The notes under the pieces: generated by a model | What the model was told of the DNA's origin: nothing | The model's input: only the letters and a program-made list of their open reading frames with translations | Database searches by the model: none | Shown here: one piece after another, positions 1-11,800 of the stretch | Layout of the letters: every line of letters starts with the position of its first letter | How positions within the stretch are numbered: position 1 is the stretch's first letter | Translations under genes and position numbers: made by a program | NCBI GenBank assembly: GCA_025602905.1 | Contig: JAHLKI010000032.1 | Location: 240,872 to 304,871 of the forward strand | Length of the DNA: 64,000 bases | DNA from: Phlyctochytrium arcticum | Taxonomy: Eukaryota > Chytridiomycota > Chytridiomycetes > Chytridiales > Chytridiaceae | Reading direction: 5' to 3'

Positions 1-1
1 T

Positions 2-67
2 GTCGGACTGGAGAATCCCGACGTTCTTCTGCATGTGTTCAACAAGGCTCTGGATGCAGTCTCATAA
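2..67 (+). CDS. 3' end of an unidentified gene (partial)
   Basis: Twenty-one codons enter from the left edge and end at TAA (65-67). The peptide ends in HVFNKALDAVS and has the amphipathic, ordinary composition of a protein C-terminus. Nothing else of the gene is in the window and the product cannot be named. It could also be a chance frame. Confidence 0.35.
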   Translation, partial: VGLENPDVLLHVFNKALDAVS

Positions 68-341
68 CCCAGGACCATGGTCTAAAGCATCTCTCTCTGC
101 ACTGATACGCGCTCGTCCCCCTTTCGTTGAGTGATGCATATCCAGCACACTCGCAACATACCTCCGTAGCGCCTTCCTTCATTTCTTTCGCTTGTATTTG
201 TGGTTTCCTGTTACGCAACGCAACATAATATGCTCAAGTCAATATAACCAACTGATGTATTTAACTTTTGCTAATACGGAGGGGATACCAAAAATTGGCT
301 ACGGTACAAAAGCACACAGGGAAAAGAAAGGTGGATGTGCA

Positions 342-814
342 CTACCATTTCCACCAACTCTGGAAGAAATTTGGTTCAGATGTAGCACTACTAGCTCCGT
401 CGGTGGGAGTTACAGCATACGGCATCTGCGGTTAACAATGGGGGGTGGGATGGGCGTGAAAAAGAGAAAGTAATGATGAGCTCGTTGCATGTGTAATGTA
501 AGAAACACATGGTACAGTATTGAGTGAATTTAAGCGCATCACTTGCCCGAGACAGGTCAGGCAGCGCAATTATCCAAAAAAAAGAAGAGACATCAAATCA
601 GGTAGGATAACATCACACCGACCTTGGAGCGAAGGCTTCCTGCCAGAAAGCCATCCTGCTGCACAGAAGGACTGGCGGACGCTGGGGTAAATTGGGTAGG
701 AGAGCCCGTGCCCGTCACGGGGGAGCTTGGGGCGGAGGACAAGCGGGCTGCCTCGCCGTTGAGAGGACGAGGGTGTTGACGGCGAGAGGAGATGGTGACG
801 CGGAGAACGTCCAT
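342..814 (-). CDS. Small two-exon protein, 91 aa, unknown function
   Basis: Model: exon 1 is 814-623 and exon 2 is 425-342, with a 197-bp GT-AG intron in phase 0 preceded by a pyrimidine-rich tract. The product would be 91 residues. It has a basic Arg-rich start (MDVLRVTISSRRQHPR), a Ser/Pro/Thr-rich middle, a short conserved-looking stretch around the splice (FLAGSLRSKMPYAVTPTDG) and a Trp-rich tail (FFQSWWKW). There is no signal peptide or membrane helix. I do not recognise the family. Both exons stay open across exact consensus splice sites and stop soon after the second, which is why I prefer this to a chance frame. A non-coding origin cannot be excluded. Confidence 0.45.
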
Positions 815-1455
815 ACTGTTTCGACTACACGCGTATAAGAGTTGGGAGTTAAAAGGTTACTGCTTGAAACTGATTTGACCGGGGGTGAAGCGGCGGAATA
901 TCAAAATAGAGAGGGTGTAGTAGTAGTAGTGCAGATCAAACGCTGCTCAAGTTCAATCGACGTCTCGGCCGACGTGCGTACGTCCGTTGGCGACAAAAAC
1001 GTAGTAAGGCATCCAAAAACTGCTCAGAAACGCTCTTCTCCTCCAGGGGACGGAAAACTGCAAGTCGGTTGGGAGAATGAAAGTTTGAACGGGGCTTATT
1101 ATTCTATTCCAGTATTGATGAGCAACTTGTTTGTTCAGTGATGAATCGACAGGGAAAAAGAGAAAAACAGTGCGTTCATGTTAGTATTTATGGAACTCGT
1201 TGAGCTATTATTTGCAAATTGGTCTGAAACTACTGCAAAACTGTGCCGCCAGCCTGGAGATGATCTTTCCATGGCGGTGCAACGTTGCACAGAATTCACA
1301 CCAATCAGCGCGTCGCGTCGGAACTTGCACATTTTGACAGTCGTGTCATTTTATATTCATCACGGCAATTGGAGTAGCAAACAGGCCAATAGCTAATTCA
1401 TCGTAAATACAAATTCATCACTGGTGGCAGCAAAATACAAGTACTGAGAAGCAAT
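815..1455. other. Intergenic, no gene seen
   Basis: This lies between the start of the small minus-strand gene and the 3' end of the lebercilin-like gene. Open frames here are short, have no splice logic and resemble nothing known. No repeats or RNA gene were noticed. Confidence 0.5.
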
Positions 1456-4051
1456 CTAATTACTATTCTGCATCCATATAGGAAGGCTGGCATCCGCTCC
1501 TGGCTTTGTCCCGCTTTTATCTAGATTACTTCGAGACGATGACAGGGTCCCCGTAGAGGCATAAGGTGTGATTGCCTTTGGCTGGGCTTTCAAAAAGTCG
1601 AGTTTGTGTTTTGACCCAGATCGCGACGTGGTATTTTTGGTTTTGGAGAGTTCTGAGGCGCCAGGCGTAGGGGTGGATGTACTCGATTTGACTGATTCAG
1701 TATCGGTAGAATGCTCATCTGCACCCTTCTTTTTGGTAGATGGAGGTGCAGTCACTTTTGTTGCTGAGGGTTTTGCGAAGGACTTGCGACGGGAAGCGTC
1801 AGTGGCAGGTGTGGAACTGGGGGGTGCAAGTGATGATGTCTCTGAGGAGGGTTGAATTGCTGTCGGAGTCGGTCCAATGGAGGAGTCTCCACTAGCCTTG
1901 ATCGTATTGGCAGGCTCTTGCTGGAGCTTCTGCTTGTCCCCGTGCACCATTGTCTCATTGCTAGCCTTTTTCAAGTTGTCTGGAGGTGCAGGTTCACTCG
2001 GCTTTGAATCCAAGCTCTGTGGCAGCTGAGTATTGGCATGAGATGGTTCTGGTTGAGCATTCGAGGTGGTTTGCGGATTTGTTTCAGTAGACGCGGCAAA
2101 GAGGTTTGGTTTAAAAAAGGTTGTATTGCCTGCGGCAGCAGGTGGTGTATCCTGGGGTAATTTTGCCCCCGCAAGTGGAGTTGATGTTTGCTCTAGAGAT
2201 AGAGAATGTTCTGAGATCCGTTTGCCGACTTTCAATTCTTTTGTTTTTTGAAGAGTTGTTGTCTGAAATGACGGGATTTCTTTTGAATGATGGCCTTTCC
2301 CTTCATCAGCTACGCCGGGTTCATCTTGCATTTGGCCTCCCACTCCATCCTCCTCTTCTTCGTCCGGGGCTTCCTCGAACTCATCATGGTAGCCATGGTC
2401 AACCGATATATCAGTCTTGGCCAGAGACGGTTTGCGGGAGAGCTTGCTGTTGTGTAAATCCTTCAAGTGACTTGGAGATAGGGATCGGTACCGTTGGCTA
2501 TGGCTTCCTTCTGAATTTGTGGTCTTCCTTGAGCGTATTGGTGGTCCGTTCAAACTTTGGCGAACTGTTGGCATCGGCCGGCGCCCGCTTGCATCCAAGT
2601 GAGGGGTAGGACTGCTTGAAACGACACTCTCATTCAGGCTCAATCCAGATACTTTGCGATCTTTTGTTCGCTGGCGAAGCGCGGCTTGTGCATAAATAGA
2701 AAGTGCTGCATTCTCTCGTTCTCGGTCCTGCCCCAGCAAATGGTTAAATTATGATCCCCAGATATCAAGCTGGTTTTTTTATTACCTGTAGCCTTTGAAC
2801 TGTAGACTCGTATTTTGCTTGAAGTACTTCCAGTTCATTCTATTCCATATCGTCAGGGTACAGCGCGGACTTAAGTTTGAGAATGTACTCAACTAACCTG
2901 TGAGTGTATAATCCTTTTCAGCGCTTCTCGCAAATCCCCGCTCTTCGCCCCGTCTTTATGCCTGATGGTTCGTTCCAGTTCCTACTCCAGGTTAGTATGA
3001 AAGCCTTTTTTACTAGTGCGACGCCCTTGGCAACACATACTTGTATCGTGGTTTCTCGACTGGCGAGCTCTTTCCGGGTTCGGTCCAACTCTGCCTTCAG
3101 CTTTTCGCTATTCTCCAACTTGCGGTTACGGACGGTAGCTTGCAAGTTGTAGACGAGTGTTTGGAGTCGCACGTTTTCCTCCACTTGTAGCTGCGCATTC
3201 CGCTCGACTTGCGCAGCACGCTCTCGATCCCGACTTCGCTCGGTCTAGTGGTAGCAAAAGTTAATGCCCAAAAGCAAAAGTCCGCCAAATGTTGGTCCAA
3301 CCTTGATCACGCGTAGCTCGTCGTTGAGCGAGCGTACCAGTTTAGGTAGCTCTGTCTGATCTTTACTCATTTGTTGGAGAGCACGGTCCTGACGTTGGGT
3401 AACCTGAATGCGGGCCATTAACTTGTGTTCGTCGACAAAAGAACCAGAGTCTGGCTTACAATCTTCATCGTCTTTCTCTCTTCCTGTGAAACAACAAATG
3501 AGTCCATTGTAGCATAGCAGAACGAAATGGGTACTCACCACCAATTTTGCAATTTGAATCTTTTGTTCATCGATGATACCGACTAGCCGAGCTATCTCGT
3601 CAAAGTTTCCGGCAGCTGTCAGGGTAGCTACATTGAATTGCCGTGGTCGGGAGGTCATGGACTGTCGTGGTGACAAGTTGGTATTTTTGTTTGTGCTTCG
3701 GACTAGATCTTGGGGTAAGTGAGAGGTTTCAAGCGACGGAAAGCGGTCAAGCGTACTGGAGAGTTGGCTTCGCAGAGGGTATTTGCCTTTCTTTAGGGTC
3801 GAGGTTTTGCGAACTTGGACCATGGATGGATTTCTGGTGGGGCCTATGTAACCTGTCAATTCATAGAATATACTGCCAGACGCGTCCTTTTCCCTACCCG
3901 CACTGTTTCGTAGCTTACTGGATCCTGTAGGAGCCGTTTCATGGCCAAGACTTTGCTTTTTCTTTGATGCGGGTGCTTGAGAGGGTTTTGCGTTGTGACT
4001 ATGTAATGGTGATTCAAGCTCCTCAAAGTCGGACTCATAGTTGTGCGCCAT
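1456..4051 (-). CDS. Lebercilin-family (LCA5-like) coiled-coil ciliary protein, 750 aa, 7 exons
   Basis: Model (minus): 4051-3539, 3483-3460, 3403-3302, 3244-3041, 2981-2898, 2839-2786, 2727-1456; all introns are phase 0. Residues about 1-150 are disordered. About 155-325 form a long heptad coiled coil with the lebercilin signature: a DEQKIQIAKL stretch, then ERKTMK and TQRQDRALQQM, then NDELRVIK followed by a charged coil. The C-terminal 420 residues are Ser/Pro/Thr-rich and acidic, with KKK patches. Lebercilin-family proteins are associated with the ciliary axoneme and intraflagellar transport, so the gene implies a flagellated stage. Exon 2 is only 24 nt; including it and a 56-bp second intron is what restores the conserved ENxxLKxxQxRQxxAL-like block. 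The gene is divergent from the D-serine dehydratase gene. Family assignment comes from motif recall, not alignment. Confidence 0.75.
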
Positions 4052-4490
4052 AATGGTGTATATGGTCTAGATTGATCCTGGCAAAACAGCTTGCGCTATC
4101 CAAGTATAAAAGGTGTCAGATCGAGCGAGTTTTGCATCCACCATCCAAGGTCTCCAAGGTCTGAGTTTGGCTGGAATCTATTTCGTAATCACCCAAGCCA
4201 CGCCAAAGCCAAAAGCCAAAACCAAAGTTGATAGGTTTTCTTAGAGGATGGATCTCATGGATCTGACAGCAGATCGTTGTTTTTCCTTGTCTGTTCAAAT
4301 ATCCAGATTCATAGCAATATTTTTTTGGGCAAAAACCTTTAGATTTCTTCTTGTCTGAAGGGGTGGGGAAAATGACAGTCATTTGGCCAGAACCGGAATT
4401 CATAAGGCGCGGCTGTGACGTGAGTGAGTGCTGGCTCAGGAAATCCTGTGAAAATCTTGCCTTTAGACTTAATAGATATCCACATCCAGT
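4052..4490. promoter_or_regulatory. Divergent intergenic promoter region
   Basis: These 439 bp separate two divergent start codons (lebercilin-like on minus, D-serine dehydratase on plus) and must hold both promoters. I looked for an RFX-type X-box inverted repeat expected for ciliary genes and did not see a convincing one. Confidence 0.5.
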
Positions 4491-6046
4491 ATGCCTTTTA
4501 CATGTTCTCCTCCGGCAGGAGTGTATCCTGGCCGACCGTCGTATTCAAAACAGGAGTTGCAGGCCGCCTATGTAGGCCGCGAACTGGCTGATCTCCGCAC
4601 ACCCGCATTGGTATGTCCCACGCCCCACTCACACTCCTCAGTGATCACTGACCTCTGGCTTAGATTGTAGACAAGCAAAAGACTGAGCGGAATTGCCATG
4701 AGCTCTTGGAAGCTGCCAAGCAAGCTGGAGTCGCTGTTCGCGTACACGTCAAAACGCACAAGACAATAGAGGGTGCACTCTTACAACTCGGGGAGACGAC
4801 CAATTCGATATGTGTCAGTACATTGGCGGAAGCACGATACTTTGCCCAGAGTGGACTATTCCAGGATGTATGTTTGCTATCACTTTCATATGTTGTGCAT
4901 CAGGGCTGATTGATTTTGCTGAAGATCTTGTACGCGGTACCGTTATCACCCGACAAGATTCAAGAAGTATATCAGCTTTCACAGGCAGTGGAGCAACTGC
5001 ACGTCTTTGTCGACAATGAGACGATCATCGATGCATTGGAGCGATTTGCGGTGGCGATGGGTTCTGGGAGTACAGGTGTCGGCCATTCGCCACTAGGATC
5101 AGCGTGCTTTAGAGCGTTCCTGAAAATTGACACGGGTTATCACCGAGCGGGCGTCCCCTCAACCACATCACTTGCCATTCGATTGGCCAAACGCCTCCAT
5201 CAATCACCCTACATTTCATTTTCGGGTATCTACAGTCATAGCGGACATGCATATTCTGCGGCAGGGCTAAACGAAGGACTCGAGATTGCCCGCGAAGAAG
5301 TGCGTTTGACCCTCATGCTGGCACAAGAGCTCAGAAACAATGGCGTTACAGCACCAATTGCCAGCGTTGGCGCAACTCCCAGCATCAAAGCCTTGTTGGA
5401 AGTGGCGGGTGCCGGTCGCGAAGCCCTTATGGAGGCCCGTCTGGACGCGACAGAATCAAATGAGGTGTTCCTGGATGAGACCAAAGAGCTGGCAACGGAT
5501 ATTGCAGAGTCGGCACTGCCAGCGGAAGAACAGAGCGGCGTCTTGAGCGACCAGACCGAAATCGAACAGTCTTCAAGCCTTGCGCCCGATGTTTTTGACG
5601 ACTTTAAATTGGAAGTGCATTTGGGAAACTACATCTTTTTGGACGTGCAACAAATTTCGGGGATGCCCTGGGACATTTCACGATGCGCTGCTACGGTTCT
5701 GACGCGTGTCCTGAGCCACTATCCACATCGCGGTGAGGCGCTTGTTGACGCGGGAGCACTAGCCTTAAGCAAAGACGGTCCGGGGGAGCGTGGCCAGAAA
5801 CAACATCCGGGCTTTGGCGTAGTTGTGGCAGAAGGCCTCCCTTCGTCTACCATCAACCGCTTGAGCCAGGAACATGGACTTATTAGTAATCTTACACCGG
5901 AAGAGATTGAGACATATCTGCCGATAGGCTCTTGTATCCAAATCGTCCCCAATCATGCCTGCCTTGCTGCGGCCAATTTTGATTGGTATTATGTCGTCGA
6001 AGAGGGTAAAGTTGTCGATATATGGGTCCCCTGCCGGGGTTGGTAG
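4491..6046 (+). CDS. DSD1: D-serine dehydratase (PLP- and zinc-dependent, fold type III), 481 aa
   Basis: Exons 4491-4610, 4664-4867 and 4925-6046; introns of 53 and 57 bp. The protein starts with the family's TPALIVD segment, then carries the PLP-lysine motif HVKTHK (residues about 70-75) at the start of an alanine-racemase-type barrel. It ends in a D-serine dehydratase domain with the paired zinc ligands of PNHACLAA near residue 460. The enzyme eliminates ammonia from D-serine to give pyruvate, probably in the cytosol, for D-amino-acid detoxification or nitrogen use. D-threonine aldolase is the nearest alternative; the C-terminal His/Cys pair favours the dehydratase. Odd point: an acidic low-complexity insertion of about 60 residues (about 275-335, rich in Glu/Ala/Ser) separates barrel and C-terminal domain and is not typical of the family. 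Confidence 0.85.
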
Positions 6047-6150
6047 ATCATGCCCTTTCCTCGCACTTCTGTATATTTAAAAAATCTAATGTATAATAGC
6101 TATCCTCGCTATAGAGTCCGCTTGATCTATATATATATGGCCGCGGGAAA

Positions 6151-8697
6151 TCATAATTTAGACGCTGTAGTAGCTACAGCTACAGTCTGTACATTGCACT
6201 TTCCAACCGTTGACCGAGCAATCTGGAACGCCTCCTGTACCGTCTCATCCACCGGCTCAAGCACCGAAACTGTCCCGTCCAGCAGGTACAGCTGATTGTT
6301 GCTCTCGATCCGTGACAGGACGTAGTTGTAGTTGACCATGATCCCATACGACTGTGAAATTCCCTTTTCTAGAACCCTCGAGAGTTAGATGGTTTTACAT
6401 CATCAGCAGAGTTTCGTTTTACCAGAGGTATCACCGTGCCAGTTGAGTCGTTGCAGGCATGCGCCATTTCGAATATGAAAATTCGCTATAAACCAAGGTA
6501 AGAAGGACGAATTTAAAAATCTTTTGGAAACAGGGAACATACCCACTGGGTCCAATGCAGATGATCGCTTTTTCTCGAGTAAAAGATATCTAGAGCAGGA
6601 CGAAGTTCAGTTGCGTTTGTCACCTAGACCACGTTTTGTCATCCAGAAACGCTTAGCTTACCGCGCGCAAAGTCGCATCAAAATAGGCTTTAGGGCTGCT
6701 GTCATCTCTGTGTCTTCGGCCCAGACCCTCCCTTTCTTTGTCAAAGCCTATTCAGTACCAAAAAGATGGTTCAGAAATGAATTTACAAATCGCGTGTTCA
6801 AACAATTATACGGACCAGTAATAACTGCCAATCGGTCAGTGCACTTTGCGAGCCAGTAGCGAATTTTCGTAGCTGGCGCAGATCCGATTGCGACTCGGGA
6901 GTGTCAAACAAGAATTGTGCTGCTGCATCTGTATTCAAGTGAGATTCGAGCCATCGTCGGAACCCGGGAATAGGGGATAGTGTGCAGAATGTGCTAATGT
7001 GGGGATAAAACTGCTCGATTTCTTTGACCACGCGTTTGATGAGAAAGTTTCCCATTTCGACGCCGGACAGGCCTTTTTGGGAGGACGAGATGGAGTAAAA
7101 GACGGCCACGCTGGTATTCGTGTCGTCGGGTGTATGATCGCTCAGGATTGACTACAACGAAAAAAGGGAATTGAGCCATCGAGTTGATCCATGGATATGA
7201 GCAATCGGGGCTTACATCGACGTCTTGAGGGATGTCGTTGGTTAAGGCGACCTATAAGATGATCCGTATCACTCTATGTATTGACGATCCGAATCGAGGG
7301 AAGAAGTATACCTGAACAAAGGTCAACGGTTCCATAGGCATGCCCCGATGGAAGAAGGCGTAACAGAGTCGGCCGGAGCCTAATCGCTGCTTTAATGATT
7401 GCCAGGTGGGAATGGCGTGGACTGCTTCATAGCGAACAATCTGACATTATGGGTGAGTCGGGGTCGAAACACATGAACTTTCCAATGCTCTGATATACCT
7501 TTTCGAGGATGGACGCTGAGCTGTTCCAGGTGATGCGTTCCAGATCCAAAAAATTGACGCTGAACCAGCCATGAAGCAGTTGCTTGAGTGAAGACTCTAC
7601 ACCGCTCAGATACGGATCATTTCCGTTCTTCCGCACGTAATCCTGCAACTTGCATTCAGCACCCACGATTCGTTTCCTGTACATCACAAAAGCCTTACCA
7701 GAAGGTTTCCACGCAAATGGACCAAAAACTGCATTCCACCAGGGAGTCGGTTTATTTGATCGAACAGCTTCTCGTGCAGGGGTCGTAATGATGTGCGGAG
7801 GGTCTGTTCTGCTTGAATAAAGCTTCGCTCGCTACTCTCGCTCTGGCGATCTGTCAGTATGTTGATGACGGGTATGTATCTTCGGTTCCTGGACATACGT
7901 TTCCTTTTAAGTTGATATATGCTTGAGATGCAGTCTTGATGGCCTCACGATTGACGCCTTGACATAAATCGATATTAGCACTGATAAAGTTAGGAATGAA
8001 TGAGTGTATGGATTACCGAAATCTCGTCCTAGGATCCGAAGAAAGGTTATCCGACCCTCCTACCGATCAACACCATGATGAGAAGGAGTGTAACTACAAT
8101 CGTTCCCGAGAAACTCTCAAACCTCAGGCAAGCTTTCATAAAACTCGCAGCATTTCCTGGCCAACAAACTCGGCAAAATGTCGCCCTGCTCGCGACGAAT
8201 GGACAGGGTCCGCCAAAGTAAGTTCTTGATGGTGTTTTCGTACCCCGACCCCGGTTTGGTGGTGGGCGCGTCTTGAAAGAATGTCCCATCTGGACTTCCC
8301 AATGTATACGTTCCTTTTCGTTTTCAATCAGAGTTCCGGCATTCATGAAGCCAGTGTACTATTCTGTCTCTCACCAGGGTCTTGTGAAAATTTCATAACG
8401 GCGTCCCAGTATTCCGTAACGATGGCACTAGCAAGTCGTGTATCAGGCACTTGTCCCTCTGCAGCACTAGTGGAATGCCCGGTTTTGCTATCGTCTTTTG
8501 TAAGAGTTTTTGAGAATGTCTAATACAATCGCTTGACAAGTCAGAAACCTTTCCCGGCAGAAATAGCAATTACTGTGACATACTTTTAGAGTTCGGTATA
8601 GACAGAGCGGCAGATGCCTTGGCAGGGTTCGAGAGTGTATCCGAGAACCTCTCACGGGTAACTTTAATACGCCCGACCTCCCGAATACTGCTGCCAT
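6151..8697 (-). CDS. MLYCD: Malonyl-CoA decarboxylase, 576 aa, 14 exons
   Basis: Model (minus): 8697-8584, 8519-8375, 8289-8123, 8059-8017, 7957-7899, 7842-7699, 7642-7499, 7440-7312, 7251-7216, 7151-6816, 6747-6662, 6589-6543, 6485-6423, 6368-6151; every junction keeps frame. It decarboxylates malonyl-CoA to acetyl-CoA, relieving inhibition of fatty-acid oxidation. Family blocks in order: LRILGRDFGV, FDQINRLPGGMQFLV, WFSVNFLDLERITW, VFYSISSSQKGLSGVE, FLIKRVVKE, LSPIPGF (conserved Ser), DPVANFH (conserved His) and a final GIMVNYNY segment. The first 38 residues are Arg-rich with no acidic residue, as in a mitochondrial presequence, and the protein ends in SKL, a type 1 peroxisomal signal. Dual targeting is therefore likely. 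Exon-by-exon similarity makes the identification very secure; the first exon is the least certain part. Confidence 0.92.
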
Positions 8698-8844
8698 CTA
8701 GGAGCAAAAAGTTGTGACGTTTCAACTCACGGCCTCGCACGATGCGGAATTTCAATTTGATGAGCCGAAATTCATTTACGCGAATAAGGGTAAATGAAAG
8801 AGACACTATGTATAAAATCTTTTCACAAAGTTACAAAACAATCC

Positions 8845-11800
8845 TCAAACGTTGGCTGCAGCCGCCTCCTGCTCCTTCTTTTTCTTGACCCATATATCAT
8901 ACTCCATGCGGATTTTGGCGGATCGGATACGTGCATCTGTTTCATCGTGGGAAATATCCACGCCCTTTTTGGGTAAGATCGGCACGACGCGTCCGGAAGG
9001 GGGTGTTTTGTTGACTCTCTCCGTTGGTGCTGCAGGCATGGCCACAGAGTGTCGCTCTGGTTCGTCTATGGATTCCTCACTTTCTGGGACACCTTCGGGG
9101 TGATGCCGGGGCTGCCGGGCCATTTCTTTTTCGGCGCGCTGCTGACGCGTTCGGCTCGCATTTCTGGATTGTGCGTTTGCAGTTCGGAGATCCTGGTCCA
9201 GGGAATCAATTAGAGTCCCCGCTTCGCGAAGATCGCGATCTAGGTTGTCTAGAACAGCTTTTGGCCGTGTATCATTTATCGCAGAACCACGAGGCTTGCG
9301 GAATACAGAGGGAAGTTTGGTGCTGCGCGGAATGGGTTTGACTTTAGTACTTGCCTCGTTATCACCTGAAAACGATTTCACTACGTACGTTTTATTTGTG
9401 TCTATGATTTCTGATTTTGAAGGTGCCAGATCGAAGGAGGTCGAGTGACCCATAGATGGCTCGGGGGGAGGAGGTGGCCTGTGACTGCGCTAAGTCAAGG
9501 AAATGACACGTCGCTGCATGAGTGACTTACCGTTTGGCTTGAGTGGTGCGCTTGGTGTAATCAGAACGAGGAATGGTGCGTTCCGCGTCCAGGTCCATAT
9601 CTCTGTTCATCCGGAGTCAATTATCGACTATAGGGCAAAAACGCGCAGCAAACTTACGACTGTAATGACCGTTTATCCAGAACCTCTTCTCTGGGCTTCT
9701 TAATCTTGGGAGCTTCATCAATGTGATTTTCTGGGCGAGGCTCCGCCCGAAGTGTTGGTCTGTGTGATAAATTTAGTCCTTGCTCAAAGGATACACGCAT
9801 CAATCCAAAAACTAACTTTTTCGATGGTGGTGGTTGTGGATGTTCCTGGGATCTGCTCAACCTGGACTATGAGAACAAAGAAAACTAGCTTGACCAAGAA
9901 CCATCATTGTACATACGTTGTGTTCGGGTTAACCACTTCAACGTTGTCGAGGCTGCCGCGCGTATGACCCATTTTTCTCTGCTGTGGGACATTGGTCAAG
10001 ACCCCGCTCCTGACAAAAAATGCAAAGACCGTCAACCTACCTGTACTGGTGGGGCTTGATCTCGACTGGTTGCAGAGTGAAGCTCCTCGTGCGCCGAGTC
10101 ATGGCCATCACTGCTGGTATGGTCTCGCTCCAGCGAAGCATAACTGGTTCGCGCAGTTTTGCTTGTTCGGCGTCGAATTGAGCCCCGCCCACGGGTCGGC
10201 GACCCTTCATCGTCGTCGCCCCCCAGCCCACCAAACCGATTTCGTAAATGGGTAAACTGCTGCCGCATAGCCGCTGCATCGCGATCCGTCTTTTCTTTGG
10301 CTTTGGATTCCTTTTCGAGTTGTTTGTATGCTGTCGCGACCGTTTCTTCTAGTTTGCGTTTCTCGGCTTCTGAATCTTTCAGCTTTTTACGCATGAATAA
10401 TAGTTCATTTGTGCGTTGGAAATTTGCGGCCGACGATGTTTCCCGTCGATTTGCTATAACAGTATCATTGTGTCAAAAGAAGCCAGTCCTAGAAAATCAA
10501 ACATTCGCAAGCAGACTTACGTTTCGACTCAAATTCTTTCAAACGCGCAGCCAGCCGCCGATTCTCTTCCTGGAGGCGTTGATACTTTTCCCGTTCCGCG
10601 TCTAGGGTCTTTTTAAACTGATATCGGAGGTTCAAGTTGGCCTAGTCCAAACCGATAATAAGAATAACAGTCTTTGAATAACATACACTCCTCGCAATTA
10701 TGATTTACCTCAACTGAAGTAGGAACCGTGCTCGTTATCTTGGGCAATGGCTTTGCTCTTTCCACTTCGCGGATGACGCGCTTTTTGAGCGACCCCACCT
10801 GTCGATGAAGCTCCATGCGCTCCAAACGTAACCGTCGCAGCTCGGCATCTTCTTCATGTAATTTACCGCTCAACAGCTCCACTTTCTCCTCGTTCGAAAA
10901 GTCCGCGCTGGACGCGATCCCGTCGTTATCGAGAGGCACTTTTCTAGAAGAAGAGTGGGGACGCCGCAGTGCCTTCTCCACCTCCTCGTGTTTGCTGGTC
11001 ATGACCCGAAATGCCACCATGAGATTGACCGGATTCTGACTTCGACGGGCCCGGCGAGCTTGCAGCACGGGAAGTTTGGACATTCCCTTTTTGAACACCA
11101 TCCGTGAGCGACCAGAGCTGTTGGGACGAGGTTTAACGGGTTGTTTCGGGGTCCGCTGACGAACGGGCGGGGGGCTTTTGGTGGGAACGGCGGAAGGGGA
11201 TATTTCGCGTCGTTGTGGGGGTGGCGACTTTGATAAATCTTTTGGTACTGGTCGCTTTGCGGGGGCTGGTTTGGCTTTGGGGGGAGTTTTTTCGACTGGC
11301 TTTTCGACTGCCTTTTTTTCGACAACTGGTGCGGGGGTTTCCTCAATGGGTATGGGGACGGGGGGCGGGCTAGCAATTGGCTCGGGAGCGGGTTGCACTT
11401 CTTGCGGTATTTCTCGAACGGGTTCTTCTCGCGCCTGTGCCTGTGGAGTTTCGGGGGGTTCTTGTGGTTGGGCCAAGCCGTAGATGGGTACTACTTGTTC
11501 GACCTCATCCTCTGCATCATCAATGTCTGTGCCTTGCCTTTTCATCGTCTTGTTGGGTGGTCCACCCACCGGCAAACCTGACATGGGCTGCATGGGCGGA
11601 CCTTCCCTCCCGGACCAATCCTGTTGATGGCCGTTCTCTGGATGAGACGGACCAGGCCGTGAGTTACCCAAAGGACGTCCATCTGGCCGGGCCCTCTGCT
11701 CGTAGGGCCCAGATTGCGGGGGTCCCATGTATTGTCCTTCAGGTCCATATTGCAGTGGCTGACCATCGGGATAGTTGGATTCTTCGTGTCCCGTCGTAAA

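Noticed and set aside
4052..4490. RFX X-box in promoters of the ciliary genes
   Set aside because: No imperfect inverted repeat of the GTNRCC-RGYAAC type was found here or in 44216-44659.
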